From Crotophaga sulcirostris (Eukaryota; Chordata; Aves; Cuculiformes; Crotophagidae): a stretch of DNA of 64,000 nucleotides. Every line of letters starts with the position of its first letter. Position 1 is the first letter of the stretch. The stretch spans positions 45,774 through 109,773 of the forward strand of contig VYZB01000924.1 of NCBI GenBank assembly GCA_013397455.1, read 5' to 3'. Both the position numbers and the translations under genes were made by a program. Shown piece after piece: positions 61,201 to 64,000 of the stretch. The notes below the pieces were generated by a model. The model saw only the letters and a list, made by a program, of their open reading frames with translations, had not been told where the DNA came from and did not search any database.

Positions 61201-64000
61201 TGGTATTTATTGATCGGTGTGGTAAATAATTCCAACAAGAACAACTCATCCAAGTAAGCAGAAGATGCAGCTGAAGGCTGCCCATCTGCCAGGGCCTAAT
61301 GCACATCCCTTCCAAGGCTGGCAGGATTGCACCAGCAGCACAGGGCTGACAGAGCCTCTCCTGATATACTTTTTCATCCAAAACAAAGCCAAGAGAGCCA
61401 GTACACCTCCCAGGTGGTTCCCAGAGGCAGCTGTGCCTTGGGCTGGCACAGGGCTCCCAGTCAGGATGGTCAGTACTGTGGACACATCCCCAGGGACACA
61501 GAACACAGCCCTGTGCCCACCATGGGATGCTCCCAGTTCATGTCAGTAGGTCAGTGACAGACAAAAAACCAAATGCTTGACTGTTTCTGAGCTGGAGCAG
61601 AGGCACCCAAGGGACACACAACCACAGCAAGAGCTGGATCCCCACAGCACCCTCAGCACCATGTGCCCCACAAGAGCCAGGAGGCCATTGCTAGAAATAA
61701 AAAGCTCTCTACAAGGGTCTTTTTTTGGTTTGATTTGACCACGCTTGGGGAGGAGAGGAAGGCAGTAAATAACAGCCCTGTGTATAAGCAATTGCTAGAT
61801 TAGCATAGTTAATGTCTGTGGAATTTATTCATTGCCTGAATTCTTGCACTTTTTCCAGGGGAAAGGCAACAGGGGACTTTACATAATGCTGTCCATGCAG
61901 AACTGTGTCTCTCAGCTGTCCCAAGTATTTCTCTGGAAGACTTCCCTGTCCTGCAGCAAGAAGAGAGACCCGGGAAATCCAAGCACTAGGCTGGATAGAT
62001 TTAATGTTGCTACACAGGGACTCATTTATCTTGGCGCAAAGGTGAACTGACACCATCCTCAAGGACAGGAGCTTAACAAGCAAAGTAGGATGATCTGAAC
62101 CAGATCTTGACCTGGTCTCAATCATGCAGCTGCGCCAAACCAAATGAGGTTGATTTATGCCAGCAAGAAGCCATTCTCTTCGGCTTAAATTCATGCCCAG
62201 CTCCTACTGCCAGCATTGCTGGAGCTGCCTGTCCACACTGGGCAGAGCTCACCCTACTAACACCAGCAATCCCAGCAGCCCAGTGCAGAGCCATGACACG
62301 ACACCAACACTCCATGGGACACCCCCACCATGACATTGTACCACTGACCTCAGCATCCTGCCTCATCAGCAGCCTTAAGAGTTTCAGTCAAATAGAGACC
62401 CCCAGAAGGGGATGTGCTGCAGCAGATGCTCCTCTGGGTTTCACACGGCTGCTCATCACTGCAGGGCACTGTGTGTCTTAGACACAGCCTGGTTTTAGGA
62501 GAGACCCTCAGCACCACATGGTACATATGGGAATGCCCCAACAGGCACTCACAGGCAACTCCTCTTGGCTTTGCTGCAAAAAATATCACTTCCTGAAGGA
62601 GATAATCTTCCATCAAACTCATGTCTCAGCCGTGAAGCCAGCCTCAGAGAAGGTCCCTGATCAGAGACTGGAGTAAGTTACAGGGGAGCAGTGGTTCAGG
62701 AGTGGATTTTGTGCACAGGTCCTCTTGTGCTGCCTGCCTGGGTGACACTGCACGTGTTGCAGCACCTGCAGCATCCCCACCTCCTCTGCCAATGCAGAGG
62801 CCACCTTGCAGCATCCCCCCACAATGATGTGGGACAACAGCAATGAAGCTGTTGCAGTAACATCTCCAGCGATGCTGCAAGCTCTGGCCCTGCCGATCCC
62901 AGTTCATCTCAGGGCAGTGTTCCTGAGCAGGGTGGTACACAGCACAGCACAAAAGGCTGCTTTTACCAGCTCTGTTAATTTTACATTAGAGAGAATGGGG
63001 CACCCTGACCACCTCTCACCAGGGAACAGCTTCTTTCATTTCATCTGGTCACTGCCCCAAAGAGGATAAGCACAGCCTGAAGCAACCTAGAGCTCAGCAC
63101 CTGCCCTTTTCCACCACCAACAAACCTTTCACATCTCCTGGGTGGCTGCAACATCTTCCGCCTCCTGAAAAATATCCCAACTCACTTCCAGGGCTGAAGA
63201 TACAAGTCCCTGCTGCTGGACACTCCCCTGTGCACCCAGCATCGGCGGTACGAGGGGACCAGCACCCACAATGCTCCCCAGCACCCCAAACCCCATGGAT
63301 ACTGAGTGGAGCCACTTCACCTTGGCCCACTGCCTGGGTAGGAGCTGGTTGCCAAGCTCAGACTTGGATCTAGCAATAGACTTTTGTGCTTTGGCTCAAG
63401 GATCCTGCAAACAAGAGCTTTAATCATTGCTTGCTTTTATGCCCCGAGAGCCAAAATTGTCTTGTTAAATACAGTAAGCGATCAGTGCTCAGAGTAAAGA
63501 ACATTTCAATGACTGCTTGTGTGGGTAATTATTTCAGGCTTGCCTCTCTTCTCCTCTAGAGAAAAATTACAGAATGTGGAAATTATTGCAAAGCCTTTTT
63601 GGACTTGTAGCATTTCTGCTGGTTACAGGCACTCGCTCTGGGCAGCACTTGAGCCTGTGCCTGCATTTTGCTGCCTACTTGTGCACCATCCTGCTCGCCG
63701 ACAGGCACCAACCAGTCCCTGGGCAATCTGTACCAGGATCACATCCTCTGCAAGCAGGTACAGGACTGGTCTTTAGCTCAGACAGCTGTAACTAATGCCA
63801 ATATCCATCCTAAAGGCAACAGGAGCCTCTGCTGTGCCAGCCTTAGGGCGAGCCTGCCCTCCCCCAGCCTGAGCATGGCACATCAGCACACATAAGCCAA
63901 GCCCAGAAAAACATTTTATAAGGTTTTTTTCCCCCCACTTCTGCATCCCTGAGTGGCAGCTGTGGCTCCGTGCTTGGAAGCCCCAGCTGTGCCATGATCC
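52244..64000. other. Intergenic, no gene recognised
   Basis: Nearly 12 kb without any open frame that resembles a known protein and without recognisable spliced exons. There are poly-T (about 52906-52922) and poly-A (about 54069-54087) runs but few obvious repeats. In human the gene beyond MEIOB is HS3ST6; I saw no sulfotransferase-like exon. Distal enhancers or non-coding RNA exons cannot be excluded. Confidence 0.55.

Noticed and set aside
1..64000. CRISPR arrays, operons, phage or plasmid functions
   Set aside because: The window is vertebrate chromosomal DNA with spliced genes and LINE repeats; no spaced direct-repeat array of CRISPR type exists.

Overview
The window is nuclear DNA from a bird. 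The evidence is the spliced vertebrate genes, the many CR1 LINE fragments that often carry the ATTCTATGAT-type 3' tail, and an avian-type solo retroviral LTR. The species cannot be fixed from the sequence alone. No prokaryotic, plasmid or phage features are present.

Layout. Positions 1-12714 hold CIAO3 (NARFL) on the + strand: ten coding exons, with the short first exon lying upstream of the window. Positions 16297-19840 hold HAGHL on the - strand, convergent with CIAO3. A CpG-rich promoter, a CT-rich minisatellite and a 266-base assembly gap follow (about 19985-20627). Positions about 21666-33503 hold HAGH on the - strand in nine coding exons with a mitochondrial presequence, and HAGH shares a GC-rich divergent promoter with the intronless FAHD1 (34016-34687, +). 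A solo LTR (35102-35781) follows FAHD1. Positions 37945-50430 hold MEIOB on the - strand in 13 coding exons, convergent with FAHD1. From about 51.5 kb to the end I find no coding gene, only a candidate promoter and non-coding exon near 52.2 kb.

Exon phases, splice sites and summed lengths close exactly for all five genes: CIAO3 454 codons here plus about 22 missing, HAGHL 282, HAGH 307, FAHD1 223, MEIOB 472. The family metal or cluster ligands fall at the expected residue numbers.

Functions. CIAO3 is a cytosolic Fe-S assembly factor. HAGH (glyoxalase II) hydrolyses S-lactoylglutathione, and HAGHL is its paralogue. FAHD1 is a mitochondrial acylpyruvase and oxaloacetate decarboxylase. MEIOB is a meiotic single-strand DNA-binding protein. 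They are not one pathway; the grouping reflects old synteny. HAGHL and HAGH sit in tandem here with matching internal exon sizes, whereas in human the CIAO3-HAGHL and HAGH-FAHD1-MEIOB pairs lie about 1 Mb apart on 16p13.3 (recalled). I did not find an undescribed biological system. The most useful leads are the tandem glyoxalase II pair, a GC-AG intron in CIAO3, the repeat-filled HAGH/FAHD1 promoter and a possible distal MEIOB promoter.
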